Positions 1 through 14,200 of a stretch of DNA of 50,751 nucleotides are shown in pieces; position 1 is the first letter of the stretch, and the number at the start of each line of letters is the position of its first letter. The DNA is from Nemertoderma westbladi. Taxonomy: Eukaryota > Xenacoelomorpha > Nemertodermatida > Nemertodermatidae. The DNA is taken from NCBI GenBank assembly GCA_032718475.1, contig JAUCBJ010004791.1, positions 1-50,751 on the forward strand. Direction: 5' to 3'. The translations under genes were made by a program, and so were the position numbers. The notes under the pieces were generated by a model. The model saw only the letters and a program-made list of their open reading frames with translations, searched no databases and was not told where the DNA came from.

Positions 1-3000
1 AAGTTTAGTTGAATACAGTTGAACTGTTTCTATTAAATTAAGTTTAGTTGAATACAGTTGAACTGTTTGTATTAAATTAAGTTTAGTTGAATACAGTTGA
101 ACTGTTTCTATTAAATTAAGTTTAGTTGAATACAGTTGAACTGTTTCTATTAAATTAAGTTTAGTTGAATACAGTTGAACTGTTTCTATTAAATTAAGTT
201 TAGTTGAATACAGTTGAACTGTTTGTATTAAATTAAGTTTAGTTCAATACAGTTAAACTGTTTGTATTAAACTAAGTTTAGTTGAATACAGTTGAACTGT
301 TTCTATTAAATTAAGTTTAGTTGAATACAGTTGAACTGTTTGTATTAAATTAAGTTTAGTTGAATACAGTTGAACTGTTTCTATTAAACTAAGTTTAGTT
401 CAATACAGTTGAACTGTTTCTATTAAATTAAGTTTAGTTGAATACAGTTGAACTGTTTCTATTAAATTAAGTTTAGTTGAATACAGTTGAACTGTTTGTA
501 TTAAATTAAGTTTAGTTGAATACAGTTGAACTGTTTGTATTAAATTAACTTTAGTTGAATACAGTTGAACTGTTTCTATTAAATTAAGTTTAGTTGAATA
601 CAGTTGAACTGTTTCTATTAAATTAAGTTTAGTTGAATACAGTTGAACTGTTTGTATTAAATTAAGTTTAGTTCAATACAGTTGAACTGTTTCTATTAAA
701 TTAAGTTTAGTTGAATACAGTTGAACTGTTTGTATTAAATTAACTTTAGTTGAATACAGTTGAACGGTTTGTATTAAATTAAGTTTAGTTGAATACAGTT
801 GAACTGTTTGTATTAAATTAAGTTTAGTTGAATACAGTTGAACTGTTTGTATTAAATTAAGTTTAGTTGAATACAGTTGAACTGTTTGTATTAAATTAAG
901 TTTAGTTGAATACAGTTGAACTGTTTCTATTAAATTAATTTTAGTTGAATACAGTTGAACTGTTTGTATTAAATTAAGTTTAGTTGAATACAGTTGAACT
1001 GTTTCTATTAAATTAAGTTTAGTTGAATACAGTTGAACTGTTTGTATTAAATTAAGTTTAGTTGAATACAGTTGAACTGTTTGTATTAAATTAACTTTAG
1101 TTGAATACAGTTGAACTGTTTCTATTAAATTAAGTTTAGTTGAATACAGTTGAACTGTTTCTATTAAATTAAGTTTAGTTGAATACAGTTGAACTGTTTG
1201 TATTAAATTAACTTTAGTTGAATACAGTTGAACGGTTTGTATTAAATTAAGTTTAGTTGAATACAGTTGAACTGTTTGTATTAAATTAAGTTTAGTTGAA
1301 TACAGTTGAACTGTTTGTATTAAATTAAGTTTAGTTGAATACAGTTGAACTGTTTGTATTAAATTAAGTTTAGTTGAATACAGTTGAACTGTTTGTATTA
1401 AATTAAGTTTAGTTGAATACAGTTGAACTGTTTCTATTAAACTAAGTTTAGTTCAATACAGTTGAACTGTTTGTATTAAATTAAGTTTAGTTGAATACAG
1501 TTGAACTGTTTGTATTAAATTAAGTTTAGTTGAATACAGTTGAACTGTTTGTATTAAATTAACTTTAGTTGAATACAGTTGAACTGTTTCTATTAAATTA
1601 AGTTTAGTTGAATACAGTTGAACTGTTTCTATTAAATTAAGTTTAGTTGAATACAGTTGAACTGTTTGTATTAAATTAACTTTAGTTGAATACAGTTGAA
1701 CGGTTTGTATTAAATTAAGTTTAGTTGAATACAGTTGAACTGTTTGTATTAAATTAAGTTTAGTTGAATACAGTTGAACTGTTTGTATTAAATTAAGTTT
1801 AGTTGAATACAGTTGAACTGTTTCTATTAAATTAATTTTAGTTGAATACAGTTGAACTGTTTGTATTAAATTAAGTTTAGTTGAATACAGTTGAACTGTT
1901 TCTATTAAATTAAGTTTAGTTGAATACAGTTGAACTGTTTGTATTAAATTAAGTTTAGTTGAATACAGTTGAACTGTTTGTATTAAATTAACTTTAGTTG
2001 AATACAGTTGAACTGTTTCTATTAAATTAAGTTTAGTTGAATACAGTTGAACTGTTTCTATTAAATTAAGTTTAGTTGAATACAGTTGAACTGTTTGTAT
2101 TAAATTAACTTTAGTTGAATACAGTTGAACGGTTTGTATTAAATTAAGTTTAGTTGAATACAGTTGAACTGTTTGTATTAAATTAAGTTTAGTTGAATAC
2201 AGTTGAACTGTTTGTATTAAATTAAGTTTAGTTGAATACAGTTGAACTGTTTGTATTAAATTAAGTTTAGTTGAATACAGTTGAACTGTTTGTATTAAAT
2301 TAAGTTTAGTTGAATACAGTTGAACTGTTTCTATTAAACTAAGTTTAGTTCAATACAGTTGAACTGTTTGTATTAAATTAAGTTTAGTTGAATACAGTTG
2401 AACTGTTTCTATTAAATTAAGTTTAGTTGAATACAGTTGAACTGTTTGTATTAAATTAAGTTTAGTTGAATACAGTTGAACTGTTTGTATTAAATTAAGT
2501 TTAGTTGAATACAGTTGAACTGTTTGTATTAAATTAAGTTTAGTTGAATACAGTTGAACTGTTTGTATTAAATTAAGTTTAGTTGAATACAGTTGAACTG
2601 TTTGTATTAAATTAAGTTTAGTTCAATACAGTTGAACTGTTTCTATTAAATTAAGTTTAGTTGAATACAGTTGAACTGTTTGTATTAAATTAACTTTAGT
2701 TGAATACAGTTGAACGGTTTGTATTAAATTAAGTTTAGTTGAATACAGTTGAACTGTTTGTATTAAATTAAGTTTAGTTGAATACAGTTGAACTGTTTGT
2801 ATTAAATTAAGTTTAGTTGAATACAGTTGAACTGTTTGTATTAAATTAAGTTTAGTTGAATACAGTTGAACTGTTTGTATTAAATTAAGTTTAGTTGAAT
2901 ACAGTTGAACTGTTTGTATTAAATTAAGTTTAGTTGAATACAGTTGAACTGTTTGTATTAAATTAAGTTTAGTTCAATACAGTTGAACTGTTTCTATTAA

Positions 3001-6000
3001 ATTAAGTTTAGTTGAATACAGTTGAACTGTTTGTATTAAATTAACTTTAGTTGAATACAGTTGAACGGTTTGTATTAAATTAAGTTTAGTTGAATACAGT
3101 TGAACTGTTTGTATTAAATTAAGTTTAGTTGAATACAGTTGAACTGTTTGTATTAAATTAAGTTTAGTTGAATACAGTTGAACTGTTTGTATTAAATTAA
3201 CTTTAGTTGAATACAGTTGAACTGTTTGTATTAAATTAAGTTTAGTTGAATACAGTTGAACTGTTTGTATTAAATTAAGTTTAGTTGAATACAGTTGAAC
3301 TGTTTGTATTAAATTAAGTTTAGTTGAATACAGTTGAACTGTTTGTATTAAATTAAGTTTAGTTGAATACAGTTGAACTGTTTGTATTAAATTAAGTTTA
3401 GTTGAATACAGTTGAACTGTTTGTATTAAATTAAGTTTAGTTGAATACAGTTGAACTGTTTCTATTAAATTAAGTTTAGTTGAATACAGTTGAACTGTTT
3501 CTATTAAATTAAGTTTAGTTGAATACAGTTGAACTGTTTGTATTAAATTAAGTTTAGTTGAATACAGTTGAACTGTTTGTATTAAATTAAGTTTAGTTGA
3601 ATACAGTTGAACTGTTTCTATTAAATTAAGTTTAGTTGAATACAGTTGAACTGTTTCTATTAAATTAAGTTTAGTTGAATACAGTTGAACTGTTTGTATT
3701 AAATTAAGTTTAGTTGAATACAGTTGAACTGTTTGTATTAAATTAAGTTTAGTTGAATACAGTTGAACTGTTTGTATTAAATTAAGTTTAGTTGAATACA
3801 GTTGAACTGTTTGTATTAAATTAAGTTTAGTTGAATACAGTTGAACTGTTTGTATTAAATTAAGTTTAGTTCAATACAGTTGAACTGTTTGTATTAAATT
3901 AAGTTTAGTTGAATACAGTTGAACTGTTTGTATTAAATTAAGTTTAGTTGAATACAGTTGAACTGTTTGTATTAAATTAAGTTTAGTTGAATACAGTTGA
4001 ACTGTTTGTATTAAATTAAGTTTAGTTGAATACAGTTGAACTGTTTGTATTAAATTAAGTTTAGTTGAATACAGTTGAACTGTTTGTATTAAATTAAGTT
4101 TAGTTGAATACAGTTGAACTGTTTCTATTAAATTAAGTTTAGTTGAATACAGTTGAACTGTTTGTATTAAATTAAGTTTAGTTGAATACAGTTGAACTGT
4201 TTGTATTAAATTAACTTTAGTTGAATACAGTTGAACTGTTTGTATTAAATTAAGTTTAGTTCAATACAGTTGAACTGTTTGTATTAAATTAAATTTAGTT
4301 GAATACAGTTGAACTGTTTGTATTAAATTAAGTTTAGTTGAATACAGTTGAACTGTTTGTATTAAATTAAATTTAGTTGAATACAGTTGAACTGTTTGTA
4401 TTAAATTAAGTTTAGTTGAATACAGTTGAACTGTTTGTATTAAATTAAGTTTAGTTGAATACAGTTGAACTGTTTGTATTAAATTAAGTTTAGTTGAATA
4501 CAGTTGAACTGTTTGTATTAAATTAAGTTTAGTTGAATACAGTTAAACTGTTTCTATTAAATTAAGTTTAGTTGAATACAGTTGAACTGTTTGTATTAAA
4601 TTAAGTTTAGTTCAATACAGTTGAACTGTTTGTATTAAATTAAGTTTAGTTCAATACAGTTGAACTGTTTCTATTAAATTAAGTTTAGTTGAATACAGTT
4701 GAACTGTTTGTATTAAATTAAGTTTAGTTGAATACAGTTGAACTGTTTGTATTAAATTAAGTTTAGTTCAATACAGTTGAACTGTTTGTATTAAATTAAG
4801 TTTAGTTGAATACAGTTGAACTGTTTGTATTAAATTAAGTTTAGTTCAATACAGTTGAACTGTTTGTATTAAATTAAGTTTAGTTGAATACAGTTGAACT
4901 GTTTCTATTAAATTAAGTTTAGTTGAATACAGTTGAACTGTTTGTATTAAATTAAGTTTAGTTCAATACAGTTGAACTGTTTGTATTAAATTAAGTTTAG
5001 TTGAATACAGTTAAACTGTTTCTATTAAATTAAGTTTAGTTGAATACAGTTGAACTGTTTGTATTAAATTAAGTTTAGTTCAATACAGTTGAACTGTTTG
5101 TATTAAATTAAGTTTAGTTCAATACAGTTGAACTGTTTGTATTAAATTAAGTTTAGTTGAATACAGTTGAACTGTTTGTATTAAATTAAGTTTAGTTGAA
5201 TACAGTTGAACTGTTTCTATTAAATTAAGTTTAGTTGAATACAGTTGAACTGTTTGTATTAAATTAAGTTTAGTTGAATACAGTTGAACTGTTTGTATTA
5301 AATTAAGTTTAGTTCAATACAGTTGAACTGTTTGTATTAAATTAAGTTTAGTTGAATACAGTTGAACTGTTTGTATTAAATTAAGTTTAGTTGAATACAG
5401 TTGAACTGTTTGTATTAAATTAAGTTTAGTTGAATACAGTTGAACTGTTTCTATTAAATTAAGTTTAGTTGAATACAGTTGAACTGTTTGTATTAAATTA
5501 AGTTTAGTTGAATACAGTTGAACTGTTTGTATTAAATTAAGTTTAGTTCAATACAGTTGAACTGTTTGTATTAAATTAAGTTTAGTTGAATACAGTTGAA
5601 CTGTTTGTATTAAATTAAGTTTAGTTGAATACAGTTGAACTGTTTGTATTAAATTAAGTTTAGTTCAATACAGTTGAACTGTTTGTATTAAATTAAGTTT
5701 AGTTGAATACAGTTGAACTGTTTCTATTAAATTAAGTTTAGTTGAATACAGTTGAACTGTTTGTATTAAATTAACTTTAGTTGAATACAGTTGAACTGTT
5801 TCTATTAAATTAAGTTTAGTTGAATACAGTTGAACTGTTTGTATTAAATTAAGTTTAGTTGAATACAGTTGAACTGTTTGTATTAAATTAAGTTTAGTTG
5901 AATACAGTTGAACTGTTTCTATTAAATTAAGTTTAGTTGAATATAGTTGAACTGTTTGTATTAAATTAAGTTTAGTTCAATACAGTTGAACTGTTTGTAT

Positions 6001-9000
6001 TAAATTAAGTTTAGTTGAATACAGTTGAACTGTTTCTATTAAATTAAGTTTAGTTGAATACAGTTGAACTGTTTGTATTAAATTAAGTTTAGTTGAATAT
6101 AGTTGAACTGTTTGTATTAAATTAAGTTTAGTTGAATACAGTTGAACTGTTTCTATTAAATTAAATTTAGTTGAATACAGTTGAACTGTTTCTATTAAAC
6201 TAAGTTTAGTTGAATACAGTTGAACTGTTTGTATTAAATTAAGTTTAGTTGAATACAGTTGAACTGTTTCTATTAAATTAAATTTAGTTGAATACAGTTG
6301 AACTGTTTCTATTAAATTAAGTTTAGTTGAATACAGTTGAACTGTTTCTATTAAATTAAGTTTAGTTGAATACAGTTGAACTGTTTCTATTAAATTAAGT
6401 TTAGTTGAATACAGTTGAACTGTTTGTATTAAATTAAGTTTAGTTGAATATAGTTGAACTGTTTGTATTAAATTAAGTTTAGTTGAATACAGTTGAACTG
6501 TTTCTATTAAATTAAATTTAGTTGAATACAGTTGAACTGTTTCTATTAAACTAAGTTTAGTTGAATACAGTTGAACTGTTTCTATTAAATTAAGTTTAGT
6601 TGAATACAGTTGAACTGTTTCTATTAAATTAAGTTTAGTTGAATACAGTTGAACTGTTTGTATTAAATTAAGTTTAGTTGAATATAGTTGAACTGTTTGT
6701 ATTAAATTAAGTTTAGTTGAATACAGTTGAACTGTTTCTATTAAATTAAGTTTAGTTGAATACAGTTGAACTGTTTGTATTAAATTAAGTTTAGTTGAAT
6801 ATAGTTGAACTGTTTGTATTAAATTAAGTTTAGTTGAATACAGTTGAACTGTTTCTATTAAATTAAGTTTAGTTGAATACAGTTGAACTGTTTGTATTAA
6901 ATTAAGTTTAGTTGAATACAGTTGAACTGTTTCTATTAAATTAAATTTAGTTGAATACAGTTGAACTGTTTCTATTAAATTAAGTTTAGTTGAATACAGT
7001 TGAACTGTTTGTATTAAATTAAGTTTAGTTGAATATAGTTGAACTGTTTGTATTAAATTAAGTTTAGTTGAATACAGTTGAACTGTTTCTATTAAATTAA
7101 GTTTAGTTGAATATAGTTGAACTGTTTGTATTAAATTAAGTTTAGTTGAATACAGTTGAACTGTTTCTATTAAATTAAGTTTAGTTGAATACAGTTGAAC
7201 TGTTTGTATTAAATTAAGTTTAGTTGAATACAGTTGAACTGTTTCTATTAAATTAAGTTTAGTTGAATACAGTTGAACTGTTTGTATTAAATTAAGTTTA
7301 GTTGAATACAGTTGAACTGTTTCTATTAAACTAAGTTTAGTTGAATACAGTTGAACTGTTTGTATTAAATTAAGTTTAGTTGAATACAGTTGAACTGTTT
7401 GTATTAAATTAAGTTTAGTTGAATACAGTTGAACTGTTTGTATTAAATTAAGTTTAGTTGAATACAGTTGAACTGTTTGTATTAAATTAAGTTTAGTTGA
7501 ATACAGTTGAACTGTTTGTATTAAATTAAGTTTAGTTGAATACAGTTGAACTGTTTCTATTAAATTAAGTTTAGTTGAATACAGTTGAACTGTTTGTATT
7601 AAATTAAGTTTAGTTGAATACAGTTGAACTGTTTGTATTAAATTAAGTTTAGTTGAATACAGTTGAACTGTTTGTATTAAATTAAGTTTAGTTGAATACA
7701 GTTGAACTGTTTGTATTAAATTAAGTTTAGTTGAATACAGTTGAACTGTTTGTATTAAATTAAGTTTAGTTGAATACAGTTGAACTGTTTGTATTAAATT
7801 AAGTTTAGTTGAATACAGTTGAACTGTTTGTATTAAATTAAGTTTAGTTGAATACAGTTGAACTGTTTCTATTAAATTAAGTTTAGTTGAATACAGTTGA
7901 ACTGTTTGTATTAAATTAAGTTTAGTTGAATACAGTTGAACTGTTTGTATTAAATTAAGTTTAGTTGAATACAGTTGAACTGTTTGTATTAAATTAAGTT
8001 TAGTTGAATACAGTTGAACTGTTTCTATTAAATTAAGTTTAGTTGAATACAGTTGAACTGTTTGTATTAAATTAAGTTTAGTTGAATACAGTTGAACTGT
8101 TTCTATTAAATTAAGTTTAGTTGAATACAGTTGAACTGTTTGTATTAAATTAAGTTTAGTTGAATACAGTTGAACTGTTTCTATTAAATTAAGTTTAGTT
8201 GAATACAGTTGAACTGTTTGTATTAAATTAAGTTTAGTTGAATACAGTTGAACTGTTTCTATTAAATTAAGTTTAGTTGAATACAGTTGAACTGTTTGTA
8301 TTAAATTAAGTTCAGTTGAATACAGTTGAACTGTTTGTATTAAATTAAGTTTAGTTGAATACAGTTGAACTGTTTGTATTAAATTAAGTTTAGTTGAATA
8401 CAGTTGAACTGTTTGTATTAAATTAAGTTTAGTTGAATACAGTTGAACTGTTTGTATTAAATTAAGTTTAGTTGAATACAGTTGAACTGTTTGTATTAAA
8501 TTAAGTTTAGTTGAATACAGTTGAACTGTTTGTATTAAACTAAGTTTAGTTGAATACAGTTAAACTGTTTGTATTAAACTAAGTTTAGTTGAATACAGTT
8601 GAACTGTTTCTATTAAATTAAGTTTAGTTGAATACAGTTGAACTGTTTCTATTAAATTAAGTTTAGTTGAATACAGTTGAACTGTTTGTATTAAATTAAG
8701 TTTAGTTGAATACAGTTGAACTGTTTCTATTAAATTAAGTTTAGTTGAATACAGTTGAACTGTTTGTATTAAATTAAGTTTAGTTGAATACAGTTGAACT
8801 GTTTCTATTAAATTAAGTTTAGTTGAATACAGTTGAACTGTTTCTATTAAATTAAGTTTAGTTGAATACAGTTGAACTGTTTGTATTAAATTAAGTTTAG
8901 TTGAATACAGTTGAACTGTTTGTATTAAATTAAGTTTAGTTGAATACAGTTGAACTGTTTGTATTAAATTAAGTTTAGTTCAATACAGTTGAACTGTTTG

Positions 9001-9282
9001 TATTAAATTAAGTTTAGTTGAATACAGTTGAACTGTTTGTATTAAATTAAGTTTAGTTGAATACAGTTGAACTGTTTGTATTAAATTAATTTTAGTTGAA
9101 TACAGTTGAACTGTTTGTATTAAATTAAGTTTAGTTGAATACAGTTGAACTGTTTCTATTAAATTAATTTAGTTGAATACAGTTGAACTGTTTCTATTAA
9201 ATTAAGTTTAGTTGAATACAGTTGAACTGTTTGTATTAAATTAAGTTTAGTTGAATACAGTTGAACTGTTTCTATTAAATTA
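1..9282. repeat. 39-bp satellite array, block I (about 238 monomers)
   Basis: Uninterrupted head-to-tail 39-bp monomers that run off the left edge of the window. The monomer is about 23% G+C and contains TTTAGTTGAATACAGTTG followed by AACTGTTT[C/G]TATTAA. Most variation falls at a few diagnostic positions: C or G in TTT[C/G]TATT, GAATAC or CAATAC, AAGTTT/AACTTT/AATTTT/AAATTT, TTGAAC or TTAAAC, and AACTG or AACGG. These variants recur in ordered sets. The rare AACGG variant sits at 763, 1231, 1699, 2128, 2713 and 3064, always at multiples of 39. The tract around 937-1440 reappears 897 bp (23 monomers) later, which indicates local higher-order amplification. A one-base deletion at about 9163 breaks the phase just before the spacer. 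No gene is visible. A centromeric or other heterochromatic location is an inference only. Confidence 0.98.
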
Positions 9283-10280
9283 GAGGGGCCACCCACTGTC
9301 TGCGGGGCTCCCGCACCAAGTGGAGGAGCGCTCGGGGGCCGGATGATGACGCGGGGCTGCCAGAAAGCTGGCAACCGGTGTAGTACTGTGGTACAAGCTG
9401 CAAGCGCTGCCATACAACATTTATGAATTCTGTAAATAGTGTTGCCTGGCAACGTTATGAAGGTGTATAATAATATATAAACATAAAAACAATCAATTTA
9501 AATATATCGGTCTACTGTAGGTACAGTTGTAAGTCTATTTACTGCTGTATTTGGCTGATATATTTACTGTGTTTGGTGGTGGTGCAGTTTAACTGTTTGT
9601 TGTATAAGTTTTTAAATTTCCCGCGTTTATATTACATTAAAATGTGGGGCGAGACACGTAGTCGGCGAGCCTTGGCATACGGTTCATATAGGGCAAATGG
9701 GGCATGTCCGTCTGTCTGTCTGTCCGTCTGGTAAATGTTTGAACGCGAATATCTCGGCATTGCTGGTTCGGAATTGAACCAAACTTAGTAGGTAAGTAGT
9801 AGAGAGAAAGTTTAGAAAGTTTGTAAAGTTTGGTGAAAAATCATGCAGTCTGACGTCAGCTACGACAGATTATGTGGTTTTTAGAAAATGTTAAATTTCT
9901 CGAGAAGGCCTCATTTTCCTGAGCTGAAATTTTGGTGGCCGGTAGAGAATCATGAAGTCTATCTTTTACGAAATTGAAAAGTTAAGACATTTAATTGGGG
10001 ATCCGCTAGAGACTCAGAAGTAATGACATAGGCCTACCGGTACGGTACTGCTATACAGTGCTGCACTGGTAAGTACGAAATTGCAGAATAACAATTTGAC
10101 ACCACCTAGCGGATTAACATATGATTGTATGTAACGAATGAATACATTTATAGCATGGGATATGGGGTCCAAACTAGACATGCCCCATTTGCTCTATATG
10201 AACCGTATGCCAAGGCTTGCCGACTACGTGCTGCGCGAAGTCCCCACGAACGTGTTTAATACGTTAGGTATAAGGTACAA
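9283..10280. repeat. 998-bp complex spacer within satellite, copy 1
   Basis: The satellite stops abruptly at GAGGGGCCACCCACTG and restarts at 10281 with GTTTCTATTAAATTAAG. The first ~140 bp are GC-rich and the rest AT-rich. The spacer recurs at 23399-24396. By eye the only difference is A at 9349 against G at 23465. The second ~600 bp is a terminal-inverted-repeat element (listed separately). The first ~360 bp has no recognised homology. It contains CAGTTTAACTGTTTGTTG near 9587, which resembles part of the satellite monomer. A 97-codon minus-strand open frame starts in the spacer and reads into satellite, and I judge it spurious. Confidence 0.95.
9644..10247. mobile_element. TIR-bearing non-autonomous DNA transposon (MITE-like), copy 1
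   Basis: The ends form a long imperfect terminal inverted repeat of about 65-70 bp. The left end begins GTGGGGCGAGACACGTAGTC and the right end, read on the other strand, begins GTGGGGACTTCGCGCAGCAC. Both continue through GCCTTGGCATACGGTTCAT to GGGGCATGTC. Just inside the left arm is a CTGT/CCGT microsatellite. The interior has no transposase or convincing open frame, so the element is non-autonomous. No target-site duplication is obvious and the superfamily is unassigned. Confidence 0.8.
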
Positions 10281-11244
10281 GTTTCTATTAAATTAAGTTT
10301 AGTTGAATACAGTTGAACTGTTTGTATTAAATTAAGTTTAGTTGAATACAGTTGAACTGTTTGTATTAAATTAAGTTTAGTTGAATACAGTTGAACTGTT
10401 TGTATTAAATTAAGTTTAGTTGTATACAGTTGAACTGTTTGTATTAAATTAAGTTTAGTTGAATACAGTTGAACTGTTTGTATTAAATTAAGTTTAGTTG
10501 AATACAGTTGAACTGTTTGTATTAAATTAAGTTTAGTTGAATACAGTTGAACTGTTTCTATAAAATTAAGTTTAGTTGAATACAGTTGAACTGTTTGTAT
10601 TAAATTAAGTTTAGTTGAATACAGTTGAACTGTTTCTATTAAACTAAGTTTAGTTGAATACAGTTGAACTGTTTGTATTAAATTAAGTTTAGTTGAATAC
10701 AGTTAAACTGTTTGTATTAAATTAAGTTTAGTTGAATACAGTTGAACTGTTTGTATTAAATTAAGTTTAGTTGAATACAGTTGAACTGTTTGTATTAAAT
10801 TAAGTTTAGTTGAATACAGTTGAACTGTTTGTATTAAATTAAGTTTAGTTGAATACAGTTGAACTGTTTGTATTAAATTAAGTTTAGTTGAATACAGTTG
10901 AACTGTTTGTATTAAATTAAGTTTAGTTGAATACAGTTGAACTGTTTGTATTAAATTAAGTTTAGTTGAATACAGTTGAACTGTTTGTATTAAATTAAGT
11001 TTAGTTGAATACAGTTGAACTGTTTGTATTAAATTAAGTTTAGTTGAATACAGTTGAACTGTTTCTATTAAATTAAGTTTAGTTGAATACAGTTGAACTG
11101 TTTGTATTAAATTAAGTTTAGTTGAATACAGTTGAACTGTTTCTATTAAACTAAGTTTAGTTGAATACAGTTGAACTGTTTGTATTAAATTAAGTTTAGT
11201 TGAATACAGTTAAACTGTTTGTATTAAATTAAGTTTAGTTGAAT

Positions 11245-14200
11245 ACAGTTGAACTGTTTGTATTAAATTAAGTTTAGTTGAATACAGTTGAACTGTTTGT
11301 ATTAAATTAAGTTTAGTTGAATACAGTTGAACTGTTTGTATTAAATTAAGTTTAGTTGAATACAGTTGAACTGTTTGTATTAAATTAAGTTTAGTTGAAT
11401 ACAGTTGAACTGTTTGTATTAAATTAAGTTTAGTTGAATACAGTTGAACTGTTTGTATTAAATTAAGTTTAGTTGAATACAGTTGAACTGTTTCTATTAA
11501 ATTAAGTTTAGTTGAATACAGTTGAACTGTTTGTATTAAATTAAGTTTAGTTGAATACAGTTGAACTGTTTGTATTAAATTAAGTTTAGTTGAATACAGT
11601 TGAACTGTTTCTATTAAATTAAGTTTAGTTGAATACAGTTGAACTGTTTGTATTAAATTAAGTTTAGTTGAATACAGTTGAACTGTTTCTATTAAATTAA
11701 GTTTAGTTGAATACAGTTGAACTGTTTGTATTAAATTAAGTTTAGTTGAATACAGTTGAACTGTTTCTATTAAACTAAGTTTAGTTCAATACAGTTGAAC
11801 TGTTTGTATTAAATTAAGTTTAGTTGAATACAGTTGAACTGTTTGTATTAAATTAAGTTTAGTTGAATACAGTTGAACTGTTTGTATTAAATTAAGTTTA
11901 GTTGAATACAGTTGAACTGTTTGTATTAAATTAAGTTTAGTTGAATACAGTTGAACTGTTTCTATTAAATTAAGTTTAGTTGAATACAGTTGAACTGTTT
12001 CTATTAAATTAAGTTTAGTTGAATACAGTTGAACTGTTTGTATTAAATTAAGTTTAGTTGAATACAGTTGAACTGTTTGTATTAAATTAAGTTTAGTTGA
12101 ATACAGTTGAACTGTTTGTATTAAATTAAGTTTAGTTGAATACAGTTGAACTGTTTGTATTAAATTAAGTTTAGTTGAATACAGTTGAACTGTTTCTATT
12201 AAATTAAGTTTAGTTGAATACAGTTGAACTGTTTGTATTAAATTAAGTTTAGTTGAATACAGTTGAACTGTTTGTATTAAATTAAGTTTAGTTGAATACA
12301 GTTGAACTGTTTGTATTAAATTAAGTTTAGTTGAATACAGTTGAACTGTTTGTATTAAATTAAGTTTAGTTCAATACAGTTGAACTGTTTCTATTAAATT
12401 AAGTTTAGTTCAATACAGTTGAACTGTTTGTATTAAATTAAGTTTAGTTGAATAGAGTTGAACTGTTTCTATTAAATTAAGTTTAGTTGAATACAGTTGA
12501 ACTGTTTCTATTAAATTAAGTTTAGTTGAATACAGTTAAACTGTTTGTATTAAATTAAGTTTAGTTGAATACAGTTGAACTGTTTCTATTAAATTAAGTT
12601 TAGTTGAATACAGTTGAACTGTTTCTATTAAATTAAGTTTAGTTGAATACAGTTGAACTGTTTGTATTAAATTAAGTTTAGTTGAATACAGTTGAACTGT
12701 TTCTATTAAATTAAGTTTAGTTGAATACAGTTGAACTGTTTGTATTAAATTAAGTTTAGTTGAATACAGTTGAACTGTTTCTATTAAATTAAGTTTAGTT
12801 GAATACAGTTGAACTGTTTCTATTAAATTAAGTTTAGTTGAATACAGTTAAACTGTTTGTATTAAATTAAGTTTAGTTGAATACAGTTGAACTGTTTCTA
12901 TTAAATTAAGTTTAGTTGAATACAGTTGAACTGTTTCTATTAAATTAAGTTTAGTTGAATACAGTTGAACTGTTTCTATTAAATTAAGTTTAGTTGAATA
13001 CAGTTGAACTGTTTCTATTAAATTAACTTTAGTTGAATACAGTTGAACTGTTTGTATTAAATTAAGTTTAGTTCAATACAGTTGAACTGTTTCTATTAAA
13101 TTAAGTTTAGTTCAATACAGATGAACTGTTTGTATTAAATTAAGTTTAGTTGAATACAGTTGAACTGTTTCTATTAAATTAAGTTTAGTTGAATACAGTT
13201 GAACTGTTTCTATTAAATTAAGTTTAGTTGAATACAGTTGAACTGTTTCTATTAAATTAAGTTTAGTTGAATACAGTTGAACTGTTTCTATTAAATTAAG
13301 TTTAGTTCAATACAGATGAACTGTTTGTATTAAATAAAGTTTAGTTGAATACAGTTGAACTGTTTCTATTAAATTAAGTTTAGTTGAATACAGTTGAACT
13401 GTTTCTATTAAATTAAGTTTAGTTGAATACAGTTGAACTGTTTCTATTAAATTAAGTTTAGTTGAATACAGTTGAACTGTTTCTATTAAATTAAGTTTAG
13501 TTGAATACAGTTGAACTGTTTCTATTAAATTAAGTTTAGTTGAATTCAGTTGAACTGTTTCTATTAAATTAAGTTTAGTTGAATACAGTTGAACTGTTTC
13601 TATTAAATTAAGTTTAGTTGAATACAGTTGAACTGTTTCTATTAAATTAAGTTTAGTTGAATACAGTTGAACTGTTTCTATTAAATTAACTTTAGTTGAA
13701 TACAGTTGAACTGTTTCTATTAAATTAAGTTTAGTTGAATACAGTTGAACTGTTTCTATTAAATTAAGTTTAGTTGAATACAGTTGAACTGTTTCTATTA
13801 AATTAAGTTTAGTTGAATACAGTTGAACTGTTTCTATTAAATTAAGTTTAGTTGAATACAGTTGAACTGTTTCTATTAAATTAAGTTTAGTTGAATACAG
13901 TTGAACTGTTTCTATTAAATTAAGTTTAGTTGAATACAGTTGAACTGTTTCTATTAAATTAAGTTTAGTTGAATACAGTTGAACTGTTTCTATTAAATTA
14001 ACTTTAGTTGAATACAGTTGAACTGTTTGTATTAAATTAAGTTTAGTTCAATACAGTTGAACTGTTTCTATTAAATTAAGTTTAGTTCAATACAGATGAA
14101 CTGTTTGTATTAAATTAAGTTTAGTTGAATACAGTTGAACTGTTTCTATTAAATTAAGTTTAGTTGAATACAGTTGAACTGTTTCTATTAAATTAAGTTT

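Noticed and set aside
9159-9452. 97-codon minus-strand open frame starting in the spacer (and its twin at 23275-23568)
   Set aside because: More than a third of it is satellite read-through, its end is set by a one-base deletion in a monomer, and it shows no domain. Near-identity of the two copies reflects duplication of the whole spacer.
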